From: Phaeospirillum sp.
GTDB lineage: Bacteria > Pseudomonadota > Alphaproteobacteria > Rhodospirillales > Magnetospirillaceae
Assembly: GCA_030824585.1 (NCBI GenBank)
Contig: JAVBXM010000029.1
Coordinates: forward strand, 1-40,323
Direction of reading: 5' to 3'
Length of the DNA stretch: 40,323 bases
Shown here: piece by piece, positions 17,274-25,197 of the stretch
Position numbering within the stretch: the first letter of the stretch is position 1
How the letters are laid out: each line of letters opens with the position of its first letter
Position numbers and translations under genes: made by a program
The notes under the pieces: model-generated
What the model saw: the letters and a program-made list of their open reading frames with translations, nothing else
What the model was told of the DNA's origin: nothing
Databases searched by the model: none

Positions 17274-17933
17274 ATGATCACTCTGAAAATTCTGGCGGCG
17301 CTGCTCGACTACCCCAATGAGGAGGTCATCGCCGATCTTCCCGAATTGGGGGCCATGCTGGCGGCGGACAGCATGCTGCCCGCCCAGGTGACGGAAAGGA
17401 TCGATGAGTTCATCTCCGCCCTGGCGTCGCGGGATCTCCTGGAGGCGCAGGCGGACTGGGTGGAGCAATTCGACCGCAGCCGGTCGCTGTCCCTGAACCT
17501 GTTCGAGCATGTTCACGGCGATTCCCGCGACCGGGGCCAGGCCATGGTCGACCTCCGGGCCATGTATCTGGGGCACGGCCTCGAGATCGGGGTGAGCGAG
17601 CTGCCCGATTATCTGCCCCTGCTGCTCGAATTCCTGTCCACCCGTCCGGAGATGGAAGCGCTCAACCTGCTGGCCGAGGCCGGTCACGTGGTGGCCGCCC
17701 TGGGCCAGCGCCTCGCCTCCCGCAACAGCCCCTACGCTCCCATCATGGCGGCGGTGGCGTCCCTGGCCGGGGCGTCCGCCCGGGAGACGGGCGTGGTCGC
17801 CACCCCCGACGTGGATGACGACCTGGACGAGGTCTGGGCCGAAGCGCCCGTGGAATTCGGGGCGGGATCGGCCCTGGCCGGCTGCCCGGGCGGCGCGGCC
17901 ATGGCGGCCAGATTGGAAGGAACCGGACAATGA
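17274..17933 (+). CDS. narJ: Nitrate reductase assembly chaperone
   Basis: A 219-residue helical chaperone of the NarJ/TorD family that holds apo-NarG during insertion of the molybdenum cofactor. Family motifs are ALLDYPNEEV at the N-terminus, SLNLFEHVHGDSRDRGQAMVDL around residue 75 and ELPDYLPLLLEFLS around residue 110. The C-terminus is acidic and low-complexity. ATG 17274 is used; the frame is open far upstream, but that is a shadow of narH. The stop overlaps the narI start (ATGA). Confidence 0.95.
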   Translation: MITLKILAALLDYPNEEVIADLPELGAMLAADSMLPAQVTERIDEFISALASRDLLEAQADWVEQFDRSRSLSLNLFEHVHGDSRDRGQAMVDLRAMYLGHGLEIGVSELPDYLPLLLEFLSTRPEMEALNLLAEAGHVVAALGQRLASRNSPYAPIMAAVASLAGASARETGVVATPDVDDDLDEVWAEAPVEFGAGSALAGCPGGAAMAARLEGTGQ

Positions 17934-18637
17934 GCACTCTCAATTTCTTTTTCTTCGGCATCTATCCCTATATCGCCGCCAGCGTCTTCCTGATCGGCAG
18001 CCTGGTCCGGTTCGACTACCAGCCCTATACCTGGAAAAGCGGGTCGAGCCAGTTCCTCCGCCAGCGCGGGATGCCGTTCGCCAGCAACGCCTTCCATATC
18101 GGCATCATCTTGCTGCTGCTCGGCCATGCCGTCGGCCTGCTGACGCCCCACGGCCTCTACACCGCCCTCGGACTCAGCGCCGGGACCAAGCAGGTGCTGG
18201 CCATGACCGCCGGCGGCATCTTCGGGACGCTGTGCCTGCTCGGCATGGTCATCTTGGTGCATCGGCGCCTCACCGATGACCGGGTCGCCGCCGCCGGCTC
18301 GGCCATGGACACCTTCATCCTGCTGCTGTTGCTGGTCCAACTGGTGATCGGGCTGCTGACCATTCCGGCCTCGGCCTCCCACCATGACGCCACGGTGATG
18401 CTGGTTCTGGCCGAATGGGCCCAGCGCATCGTCACGTTCCGGGGCGGGGCGGCGGAACTGGTGGCCGGAACCGACATGGTGTTCCAGATTCATCTGGTGC
18501 TCGGCCTGACCATCGTGCTGCTGGCCCCCTTCAGCCGGCTGGTGCACGTGTGGAGCGCTCCGCTCTCCTATCTGGTCCGGCGCTACCAACTGGTGCGCAG
18601 CCGCCATCGCGACGTTTCGCGAGCCCGCGCCGGCTGA
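17930..18637 (+). CDS. narI: Respiratory nitrate reductase gamma subunit (cytochrome b)
   Basis: A 235-residue membrane subunit with five helices that binds two b hemes and oxidises quinol. The four heme ligands are recognisable: the pair in FHIGIILLLLGHAVGL (helix 2) and the pair in FQIHLVLGLTIVLLAPFSRLVHVW (last helix, written here in parts as FQIHLVLG and SRLVHVW). N-terminus FFFFGIYPYIA is typical. The start overlaps the narJ stop by 4 bases. A strong terminator follows 45 bases after the stop, closing the nar operon. Confidence 0.96.
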   Translation: MSTLNFFFFGIYPYIAASVFLIGSLVRFDYQPYTWKSGSSQFLRQRGMPFASNAFHIGIILLLLGHAVGLLTPHGLYTALGLSAGTKQVLAMTAGGIFGTLCLLGMVILVHRRLTDDRVAAAGSAMDTFILLLLLVQLVIGLLTIPASASHHDATVMLVLAEWAQRIVTFRGGAAELVAGTDMVFQIHLVLGLTIVLLAPFSRLVHVWSAPLSYLVRRYQLVRSRHRDVSRARAG

Positions 18638-18682
18638 GGCCGGAATGGGGGCATATCCCTTGCCCGCCGGGGCGAGGGCGGA

Positions 18683-18710
18683 AAAGCCGGGGCTTGTCCC
18701 CGGCTTTCTT
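18683..18710 (+). terminator. Intrinsic terminator of the nar operon
   Basis: Perfect 10-base arms AAAGCCGGGG (18683-18692) and CCCCGGCTTT (18698-18707) with a CTTGT loop, followed by CTTGT. The stem begins 46 bases after the narI stop. Confidence 0.75.
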
Positions 18711-18974
18711 GTCCGCGGCATTCCGATCCGGAAGCGGAAAGCCAGTCTACGGACTGCGACCAAATGACGCAGAGGCGACAAACGTCAAAAGCGGGGAATG
18801 ACACCGGAATACACTTCCTGTAGTTGTGTAACTCGGCAAATAGATATTTTTACGGACCATACATCATTTGCCGACAACTCAATGCGTGCCGCAGCCCTTG
18901 ACTTTGTCCCTGGGGTCGCCGGTGTGTAGGGGGTGGTCCGTAATATGCTGGAATTAAGCATCAGGAGGGGTGTC
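18711..18974 (+). promoter_or_regulatory. Leader/promoter region of the nor-type operon
   Basis: No gene is seen in the gap between the nar terminator and norY (18638-18974 in all). The stretch from about 18830 is AT-richer than its surroundings. A possible -35 TTGACT is at 18898-18903, but I see no convincing -10 and no TTG-N8-CAA FNR/NNR box. AGGAGG at 18963-18968 is the ribosome-binding site for norY. Confidence 0.35.
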
Positions 18975-19487
18975 ATGCAGGATATCGCGTGGAAGGTAAG
19001 TATCTTCCAAATATTATTCATGGTTATCGTATTCATTGTAATATATGCAAAGTCACATATTGTTGCGCCCGTCGATGGTTTGGCCCAGGAAAAGACGCGG
19101 CGCTCGCTATTCATTGTTCTGATTGCCATGGGTATTCCCCTGGCATTCCATACCCTGGCCGACCTTCCCTATGCCGTACCGGATCGGACGGGCGGTCCGG
19201 TGCAGGTGGTCGAGGCCGTCGGGCGGCAATGGGAGTGGACGCTGAGCCGGAATACCTTCCGGGTTGGCGAGACCGTGGAGTTCCGCGTCACCAGCGCCGA
19301 CGTCAATCACGGCTTCGGCATCTATGACGGTTCCATGCGGGTGGTGGCCCAGACCCAGGCCATGCCGGATTACGTCAACACCCTGCGCCACAAGTTCCAG
19401 ACACCCGGAAAGTACACAATCCTGTGCCTCGAATATTGCGGCCTTGCCCATCACGCCATGTCGGCGGAGTTCGAAGTGCGCCCGTAG
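18975..19487 (+). CDS. norY: CuA-type subunit II of an sNOR-like heme-copper enzyme
   Basis: A 170-residue protein with two N-terminal membrane helices (about 8-26 and 44-62) and a periplasmic cupredoxin domain. All CuA ligands are present: His112, Cys151, Cys155, His159 and Met162, the last four in CLEYCGLAHHAM. It is shorter than ordinary cytochrome oxidase subunit II (about 250 or more). Short CuA subunits accompany B-family oxidases and sNOR enzymes. AGGAGG 6 bases upstream supports ATG 18975; a frame start at 18933 lacks this. It is first in a four-gene operon with subunit I, SCO and a membrane protein. The symbol follows the nitrifier norS/norY-senC-orf1 cluster and rests on gene order plus the partner's active site. 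Confidence 0.75.
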   Translation: MQDIAWKVSIFQILFMVIVFIVIYAKSHIVAPVDGLAQEKTRRSLFIVLIAMGIPLAFHTLADLPYAVPDRTGGPVQVVEAVGRQWEWTLSRNTFRVGETVEFRVTSADVNHGFGIYDGSMRVVAQTQAMPDYVNTLRHKFQTPGKYTILCLEYCGLAHHAMSAEFEVRP

Positions 19488-19530
19488 GCGATAGCGTTCG
19501 CCGCACAATATTCATCTCCAGGAGGGGAAC

Positions 19531-20988
19531 ATGAAAGCCGTTTCGGACACTGCAAGGCTGCCGCTGGACAGCTCGGCGAGGCGCGGGGTGCTGGCCTATC
19601 TGGTCGCCACCATCGCCATTTTCGTTCTGATGATGATCTTCGGCCTGCTCATGCGCGCCGCCCAGGCGCAGGCCTTCGGCCTGGATACCGGCCTGTTCTA
19701 TCAGATCATGACGGTGCACGGCATCGGCACGGTGGGAGCCGCCGGCCTGGGCGGTGCCATGATCTGCTGGTATTTCCTGCGTCATTACGTGGTGCTCAGC
19801 ACCGCGGTCCTGGTCCTCAACCTGGGGCTGTTCGTCACCGGCGTGGTGCTGATCCTGGGCGGGGCCTTCCTCGGGGAATTTGCCGGGGGATGGAACTTCC
19901 TCTACCCGCTGCCCGCCATGTCCCAAGGCGCGTGGAGCAATGGCGCGGCGGCGGCGTTCCTGCTTGGCCTGCTGCTCATCGGCAGCGGCTTCCTGGTCTT
20001 CTACCTCGACATGGCGCGGGCGATCCTCGGCAAGTACGGCAGCTTCTCCCGGGCGCTGGGCTGGCCCCAGCTGTTCGGAACCAGCGACGCGCCGCCGCCG
20101 CCGGCCGCGGTGGTGGCGGCGACGGTGATCTTCACCATGAACATCCCCGGCATCCTGGTGGGGGCGACCATCTTGGTGCTGAACCTGGTCAGCCTGTATG
20201 CGCCCGAATACCGGATCGACGCGCTGATGGCCAAGAACATGACCTATTTCTTCGGCCACGTTTTCATGAACGGCACCATCTACCAGTGCCTTATCGCGGT
20301 GTTCGAGATCATGCCGCGGCACACCGGCCGCCCCTGGAAGATCAACAAGTGGTTCCTGGGCGGCTGGACCGCGTCGGGCCTGATGGTCATCTTGGTCTAT
20401 CCCCAGCATCTGCTGATGGATTTCGTCATGCCCGAATGGATGCTGATCGTCGGGCAGGTCGTCTCGTGGGTCCATGGACTGCCGGTCCTGCTGATCTCGG
20501 TGTTCGGCACCCTGGCCAACGTCCATCGTTCGGGCATCCGCTGGAACATGACGTCGGGACTGCTGTTCTTTGCCATGCTGGGCTGGGCGGCGGGCGTGTT
20601 CCCCGGCGTCGCCGACGCGACGATCATCGTCAATCAGGTCATGCACAATACCCAGTGGGTGCCGGGGCATTTCCACACCTACTTCCTTCTCAGCCTGGTC
20701 TCCATGCTGTTCGGCTTCGGCTATCACCTGATGATGGACATGCACGGCGACAAGGCGTCGCTGATCGACCGGGTGGGGTTCTGGCTGTTCACCCTGGGCG
20801 GTTTCGGCTTCATCCTGGCCTTCCTGGCCGGGGGTGCGGCCGGGGTGCCCCGCCGCTACGCGGTCCATCTGGCGGAATGGCTGGTGTACGACCGGGCCGG
20901 CACCATCTTCGCGGCCATGTCGGTGACGGCGGCCCTGGTGTTCATGGTCCGCTTCCTGCGCAACCTGAACAAGGGAGTGTCCTCTTGA
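19531..20988 (+). CDS. norS: Heme-copper subunit I with NO-reductase-like active site (sNOR-like)
   Basis: A 485-residue, roughly 12-helix heme-copper superfamily catalytic subunit. The heme ligands are kept: His63 (MTVHGIGT) and the pair His380/His382 (VPGHFHTY). The binuclear metal site is altered. Helix VI reads GHVFMNGTIY, so the position of the cross-linked tyrosine of oxidases (H-x3-Y) is Asn247. Helix VII reads YPQHLLMDF, with Gln292 in place of the first of the usual two histidines. Loss of that tyrosine argues against oxygen reduction and for NO reduction. A following SenC gene and the CuA subunit match the sNOR clusters of nitrifiers. AGGAGGGG precedes the ATG. Alternative: an uncharacterised B-family-derived enzyme. 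Function is inferred, not shown. Confidence 0.75.
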   Translation: MKAVSDTARLPLDSSARRGVLAYLVATIAIFVLMMIFGLLMRAAQAQAFGLDTGLFYQIMTVHGIGTVGAAGLGGAMICWYFLRHYVVLSTAVLVLNLGLFVTGVVLILGGAFLGEFAGGWNFLYPLPAMSQGAWSNGAAAAFLLGLLLIGSGFLVFYLDMARAILGKYGSFSRALGWPQLFGTSDAPPPPAAVVAATVIFTMNIPGILVGATILVLNLVSLYAPEYRIDALMAKNMTYFFGHVFMNGTIYQCLIAVFEIMPRHTGRPWKINKWFLGGWTASGLMVILVYPQHLLMDFVMPEWMLIVGQVVSWVHGLPVLLISVFGTLANVHRSGIRWNMTSGLLFFAMLGWAAGVFPGVADATIIVNQVMHNTQWVPGHFHTYFLLSLVSMLFGFGYHLMMDMHGDKASLIDRVGFWLFTLGGFGFILAFLAGGAAGVPRRYAVHLAEWLVYDRAGTIFAAMSVTAALVFMVRFLRNLNKGVSS

Positions 20989-21002
20989 CCAGGGAGTCGT
21001 GG

Positions 21003-21593
21003 ATGGCCCTTGCCGTCACGGTTCTCCTGGGGGCCGGCTTTCTGTGGTGGAGCACCGACGAGTTGCGTGCCTTCACCACGGAAGGCGCCCGCCGCCTGGC
21101 CGTCTCGCGGCAGCCGCGCGCCCTTCCGGTGGTTCGCCTGGAAGACCAGGGGGGCAATTCCTTCGGGTTCGACGACTACCAGGGGCAATACCTGGTGGTG
21201 GAGTTCATCTACAGCCGGTGCCCGACCCTGTGCACCACGCTGGGGCAATCGTTTCAGCGCATCGCCGCCGGGGTGGCGCCCGGCCGGCTGGGGCGCGACC
21301 TCTCGCTGCTCAGCATCACGTTCGATACTGTCCACGACGATACCCAGGCCCTGCGGGGCTATGCCGAGCGCTTCGGGGCGGACGGGCGGGGCTGGCGGGT
21401 GGCCCGCCTGAACGAGCCGGACCAACTGGCGCCCCTGCTCCGCACCTTCGGCGTCGTGGTGATTGCCGACGACATGGGGGGATTCGAGCATAACGCCGCC
21501 CTCCATCTGGTCGATCCGGCGGGGCGGCTGTCGCAAATCTACGACTACCGCGCCGCCAGCCGGGTGATCGCCGACCTGGGAGGGGCGCGATGA
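21003..21593 (+). CDS. senC: SCO1/SenC family copper chaperone
   Basis: A 196-residue thioredoxin-fold protein anchored by an N-terminal helix (VTVLLGAGFLWW). The copper-binding motif CPTLC (Cys73, Cys77) and the distal histidine in GGFEHNAAL (His163) are present. SCO proteins load or reduce the CuA centre of subunit II, here presumably NorY. Two starts are possible: ATG 21003 with AGGGAG 6 bases upstream, or TTG 20985 overlapping the subunit I stop, with AGGGAG 7 bases upstream; the latter would add MTRESW. The stop overlaps the next gene (ATGA). Confidence 0.88.
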   Translation: MALAVTVLLGAGFLWWSTDELRAFTTEGARRLAVSRQPRALPVVRLEDQGGNSFGFDDYQGQYLVVEFIYSRCPTLCTTLGQSFQRIAAGVAPGRLGRDLSLLSITFDTVHDDTQALRGYAERFGADGRGWRVARLNEPDQLAPLLRTFGVVVIADDMGGFEHNAALHLVDPAGRLSQIYDYRAASRVIADLGGAR

Positions 21594-23185
21594 ACCGGGC
21601 ATCGGCCGGGATACGGCGGAATTCCGCCGTCGCCGCCATATCCCTGGGAAGCGTGCTGCTGGTTCCGGCGGTGGCGCGGAGCATGGAGGCGACCCTGGTC
21701 GGCCACATGCTGGTGCAGATCCCCTTGCTGATCGTGGCGGGTGGGCTGGCGGCGCTGGCCCTGCCCCACCGGCCGCCGTCCTGGGAGACGCGATTCAACG
21801 GGAACGGCGCCTGCGGACTGGTCCTGGCCACGCTCATCCTGCTGTACTGGATGCTGCCCCGGACCCTGGACGCCGCCCTGGTCGATCCGGTGACGGAGAT
21901 GGCCAAATTCCTGACGGTTCCCCTGGTGGGAGCCGCCATCATCCTCAGTTGGCGGCGGATGGGGTTCGTGGGGCGAAGTTTCGTCCACCTCAATGCCATA
22001 TCCATGTTCGCCGCCGAGGGCTGGCTGTACCGCATCGCGCCGGAACGGCTGTGCAACGCCTATCTGCTCAACGAGCAGGTGAGCGTCGGGACCGGCTTCC
22101 TCGGGCTGGCCGGCATTCTGGCGGCGGCGGTTTTCCGCAAGACGCTGTTCGCTCCGTTTCGCGGCGGCGGCGCGGACGGCATCACCATGCCTGTCGTTCC
22201 CGTCTCGCTGTTCGGGATCATTCTCGGCGTCGCCGGCCTGGGAAATTGCTGGCGGGTGGCCGCCCGCCTCTGGGGGCTGCCCGCGTGGATCGGCGAGGCG
22301 ATCCTGGCCCTGGCGGGCGGCATCTGGGCGGTGCTGGCGCTGCTGTTCATGCTCAAGTGGCTGTTTGCCCGCGCCGCAGCCATCGCCGAGGCACGCCACC
22401 CCGTCACGAGCTGCTTCGTCGGTCTGGTGTTCGTCACCACGCTGCTGACCGCGGTCTCGGTCCTGCCCTATTCGCGCCCGGCGGCGCTGGGGCTGGCGAT
22501 CGTCGGCTGGGGCGGCCACATCGTGTTCAGCGGGGCGGTGACCGGCGGGCTGTGGCGGGCCGAGCGCGATCCGGCAAGCCTGACGGCGGTTCTCTACTTG
22601 CCGACCGTCGCCGGCAACTTCGTCAGCGCCATCGCCGCCGGCGCGCTCGGCTATCCCCAGTTCGGCATGCTGTTCCTGGGGGCCGGGCTGATTTCGTGGC
22701 TGTCCATCGAGTCGGTGCTGATGCACCAGATGTACACCATGGGACCGCTGGCCCCGGCCATCCGCCCGACCCTGGGCATCCAACTGGCGCCGCCGGTGGT
22801 CTGCTGCGTCGCCTATCTGGCGGTGAATGGCGGCGTGCCGGACAGTTTCGCGCAGATTCTGTTCGGTTACGGCCTGCTGCAGGCGGCCATCATGATCCGG
22901 CTGGTTCCCTGGTTCGCGTCCCAGCCGTTCGTTCCCGGCCACTGGGCGTTCAGCTTCGGCGTGGTCGCCCTGCCGCTTTCCGCCTTGCGGATGGTCCAGA
23001 ACGGCGTCGAGGGCCCCATCGCCGAACTGGCCATTCCCCTGTTCGTCGCGGCCAATCTGATCATCGGCTATTTCCTGGCGCGGACCTTCTGGTTGCTGGT
23101 CACCGGCCGCCTGCTGGTTCCGGCCGCCGCCAAGGCGCACGACACGCCGGACCGGATGGCGCGGGCGGATGGGATCACGTCCTAA
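21590..23185 (+). CDS. Two-part membrane protein: unknown N-terminal domain fused to TehA/SLAC1-type domain
   Basis: A 531-residue polytopic protein. Residues about 200-520 align with E. coli TehA along its full length. Examples are VSLFGIILGVAGLGNCWR (TehA: YFGIVLGTIGMGFAWR), YLPTVAGNFVSAIAAGALGY, LGAGLISWLSIESV, TLGIQLAP and LFGYGLLQ. TehA belongs to the SLAC1 anion-channel fold. Residues 1-190 form a separate hydrophobic domain of about five helices with VGHMLVQIPLLIVAGGL, faintly recalling CtaG-type oxidase assembly proteins; I do not recognise it with confidence. Its place matches orf1 in norSY-senC-orf1 clusters. It is translationally coupled to senC. A role in moving an anion such as nitrite, or in metal-centre assembly, is speculation. 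Confidence 0.8.
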   Translation: MNRASAGIRRNSAVAAISLGSVLLVPAVARSMEATLVGHMLVQIPLLIVAGGLAALALPHRPPSWETRFNGNGACGLVLATLILLYWMLPRTLDAALVDPVTEMAKFLTVPLVGAAIILSWRRMGFVGRSFVHLNAISMFAAEGWLYRIAPERLCNAYLLNEQVSVGTGFLGLAGILAAAVFRKTLFAPFRGGGADGITMPVVPVSLFGIILGVAGLGNCWRVAARLWGLPAWIGEAILALAGGIWAVLALLFMLKWLFARAAAIAEARHPVTSCFVGLVFVTTLLTAVSVLPYSRPAALGLAIVGWGGHIVFSGAVTGGLWRAERDPASLTAVLYLPTVAGNFVSAIAAGALGYPQFGMLFLGAGLISWLSIESVLMHQMYTMGPLAPAIRPTLGIQLAPPVVCCVAYLAVNGGVPDSFAQILFGYGLLQAAIMIRLVPWFASQPFVPGHWAFSFGVVALPLSALRMVQNGVEGPIAELAIPLFVAANLIIGYFLARTFWLLVTGRLLVPAAAKAHDTPDRMARADGITS

Positions 23186-23331
23186 ACGCATTCGGAGAAA
23201 TAGAATCTCATATGACGAATAACTTATTCATCCACTTGTCCATTGTTAAATTCCGGGGTCTCCTCGTCTTGTACACTCGTCGCCCTCGCCGCTGAGAGAC
23301 ATCAAAAGGCGAAATCAGCGCTGGAGCGGGC

Positions 23332-24657
23332 ATGGGGGTCGAGGAGGCGCCGGCATCATCGGGAGGGGACGCTCACCACAAGAGCGCCCTGCGGACCCGC
23401 TTGGGGACGCTGATTCTGATCCGCTGGCTGGCCATCGGCGGCCAGTCCGCGACGGTCCTGGTGGTCGAGGTGTTTCTCGGCCATCTGGCGCTGATGCCGG
23501 TGGTGCTGACCATCGGCGCCTCGGCCATCTTCAACGCCGTGCAGAATGTCGACCGTGGCGGCGCGTGGTGCCTCGACCAGCGCCAGGCCACCTGGCACAT
23601 CGCCTTCGACGTGCTGCAGATGTGCCTGCTGATCAGCCTCACCGGCGGGCCGCAGAACCCGTTCTGCATCTTCATCATGGGGCCGGTGGCGGTGGCCGCC
23701 GCCATCCTGCCGGCCCGGAACACGATGCTGATCTGCGGGCTGGCCGTGGCGGGCATCACCGTGGCGGGAGTGGTCCACCTGCCGCTGCCCTGGCCGGTGA
23801 CCCTGGTGTTTCCCGGCGTCTACACCTTCGGCGTCTGGGTCGCCCTGTGCGTCGGCATCGTCTCGGTCAGCTTCTTCACCTGGCATATGGCCAACGAGAC
23901 CCGGCGCATGGACGCGGCCTATGAAGCCAGCCGCACCGCCCTGCTCAAGGAGCAGAAGGCAGCGGCGGTCGGAGGGCTGGCGGCCATGGTGGCGCATGAA
24001 CTCAACACGCCCCTGGCCACCGTCTGCCTCCTGGCCCAGGAGATCGTCGCCCAGGCGCCGCCCGACAGCCCCTATATCGAGGATATGGCGCTGCTGCTGG
24101 GCCAGACGGAGCGATGTCGCGAGATTCTGAAACGGCTGTACCGCCGCCGGGAATACGACGCCATGGTCGGCGACGAGACCGTCTCCATCTCCACCCTGGT
24201 CGAGATGGCGGCGGCGCCGTACCGCGACATGGCCATCGAACTGCACTTTTCCAGCCGGTCCGATACCGGCCCCGCCAAGGCGGAACCCTGGATCGTGCGA
24301 AGCCCGGAAATCCTTCACGGCCTCGGCAACCTCTTCCAGAATGCCTTCCAGTTCGCGGCCACCCGCGTCGACGTCGAGACCGAGTGGGGGGCGGACAGCC
24401 TCTCCGTCCGCATTCACGACGACGGGCCGGGATATCCCGAGCGCCTGATGGAGCATCTGGGAGAGCCCTACATCTCCAACCGGGACCAGGACGGCACCCA
24501 TCTCGGCCTGGGTATTTTCATCGCCAACACGCTGCTGTCCCATACCGGGGGGCAATTGTTCTTCCGCAACGCCGATGACGGCGGTGCGGAGGTGGCGGTG
24601 CGGTGGCGCATGGCTGATCTGCTTGGAACCTCATCGGCACTGGAGCAGCATGGCTGA
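23332..24657 (+). CDS. regB: Redox sensor histidine kinase RegB/PrrB
   Basis: A 441-residue membrane kinase with six N-terminal helices. The RegB hallmarks are all present: quinone-site motif GGPQNPF (105-111), H-box VAHELNTPLATV with His222, and the redox-active cysteine Cys262 in RCREIL. An ATP-binding domain follows, with N-box LFQNAFQFA and G-boxes DDGPG and GLGLGIF-like HLGLGIFIAN. RegB senses the redox state of the quinone pool and controls photosynthesis, denitrification and oxidase genes in alphaproteobacteria. GGAG precedes ATG 23332. It overlaps regA by 8 bases. Its position right after the nor-type operon suggests it regulates it. Confidence 0.92.
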   Translation: MGVEEAPASSGGDAHHKSALRTRLGTLILIRWLAIGGQSATVLVVEVFLGHLALMPVVLTIGASAIFNAVQNVDRGGAWCLDQRQATWHIAFDVLQMCLLISLTGGPQNPFCIFIMGPVAVAAAILPARNTMLICGLAVAGITVAGVVHLPLPWPVTLVFPGVYTFGVWVALCVGIVSVSFFTWHMANETRRMDAAYEASRTALLKEQKAAAVGGLAAMVAHELNTPLATVCLLAQEIVAQAPPDSPYIEDMALLLGQTERCREILKRLYRRREYDAMVGDETVSISTLVEMAAAPYRDMAIELHFSSRSDTGPAKAEPWIVRSPEILHGLGNLFQNAFQFAATRVDVETEWGADSLSVRIHDDGPGYPERLMEHLGEPYISNRDQDGTHLGLGIFIANTLLSHTGGQLFFRNADDGGAEVAVRWRMADLLGTSSALEQHG

Positions 24658-25192
24658 CGATCTTGCCCAGGAAACCATCCTCGTCGTCGACGACGACGAT
24701 CCCTTCCGCCTCAGCCTGACCCGCGCCCTTCAGCGCCGCCACCTGACGGTATACGCGGTCGGCACCATCGCCGAGGCCATGGCGGTGGCGGAGGGAACCT
24801 CCCTCACCTACGCGGCGGTCGACCTCCGGCTGGGCAACAGCAACGGGCTGGATCTGGTCCGCATCCTGCGCGAGACCGCGCCGTCCACCCGCATCGTGCT
24901 GTTGACCGGATACGGCAACATCGCGTCGGCGGTCACCGCCATCAAGGCCGGCGCCGCCGACTACCTGCCCAAGCCGGTGGACGTCGAGCATCTGCTGTCG
25001 GTACTGCGGGGCGAGGAGGCCCGGGCCGAACCGGCCATCGAGGCCGAACCCATGACTCCCGAGCGGGTCCGCTGGGAGCATATCAACCGGGTGTTCGGCG
25101 AGTGCGGCCACAATGTGTCCGAGACCGCCCGGCGCCTGCGCATGCACCGCCGGACCTTGCAGCGCATCCTCGGCAAGCACGCGCCGTCCTGA
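24650..25192 (+). CDS. regA: Redox response regulator RegA/PrrA
   Basis: A 180-residue response regulator. The receiver has the acidic pocket DDDD (14-17), phospho-acceptor Asp58 in AAVDLRLG, and the lysine in YLPKPVD. A short proline/acidic linker leads to a Fis-type helix-turn-helix, NVSETARRLRMHRRTLQRIL, at the very C-terminus, as in RegA. The start ATG 24650 lies inside the end of regB, with GGAG upstream, so the pair is translationally coupled. RegA targets are loosely defined GC-rich sites, which I could not identify by eye. Confidence 0.92.
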   Translation: MADDLAQETILVVDDDDPFRLSLTRALQRRHLTVYAVGTIAEAMAVAEGTSLTYAAVDLRLGNSNGLDLVRILRETAPSTRIVLLTGYGNIASAVTAIKAGAADYLPKPVDVEHLLSVLRGEEARAEPAIEAEPMTPERVRWEHINRVFGECGHNVSETARRLRMHRRTLQRILGKHAPS

Positions 25193-25197
25193 CGCGG

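Noticed and set aside
18975-20988. Ordinary aa3- or ba3-type cytochrome c oxidase subunits
   Set aside because: The oxidase tyrosine and one copper histidine are replaced in subunit I, and the gene order fits sNOR clusters better.
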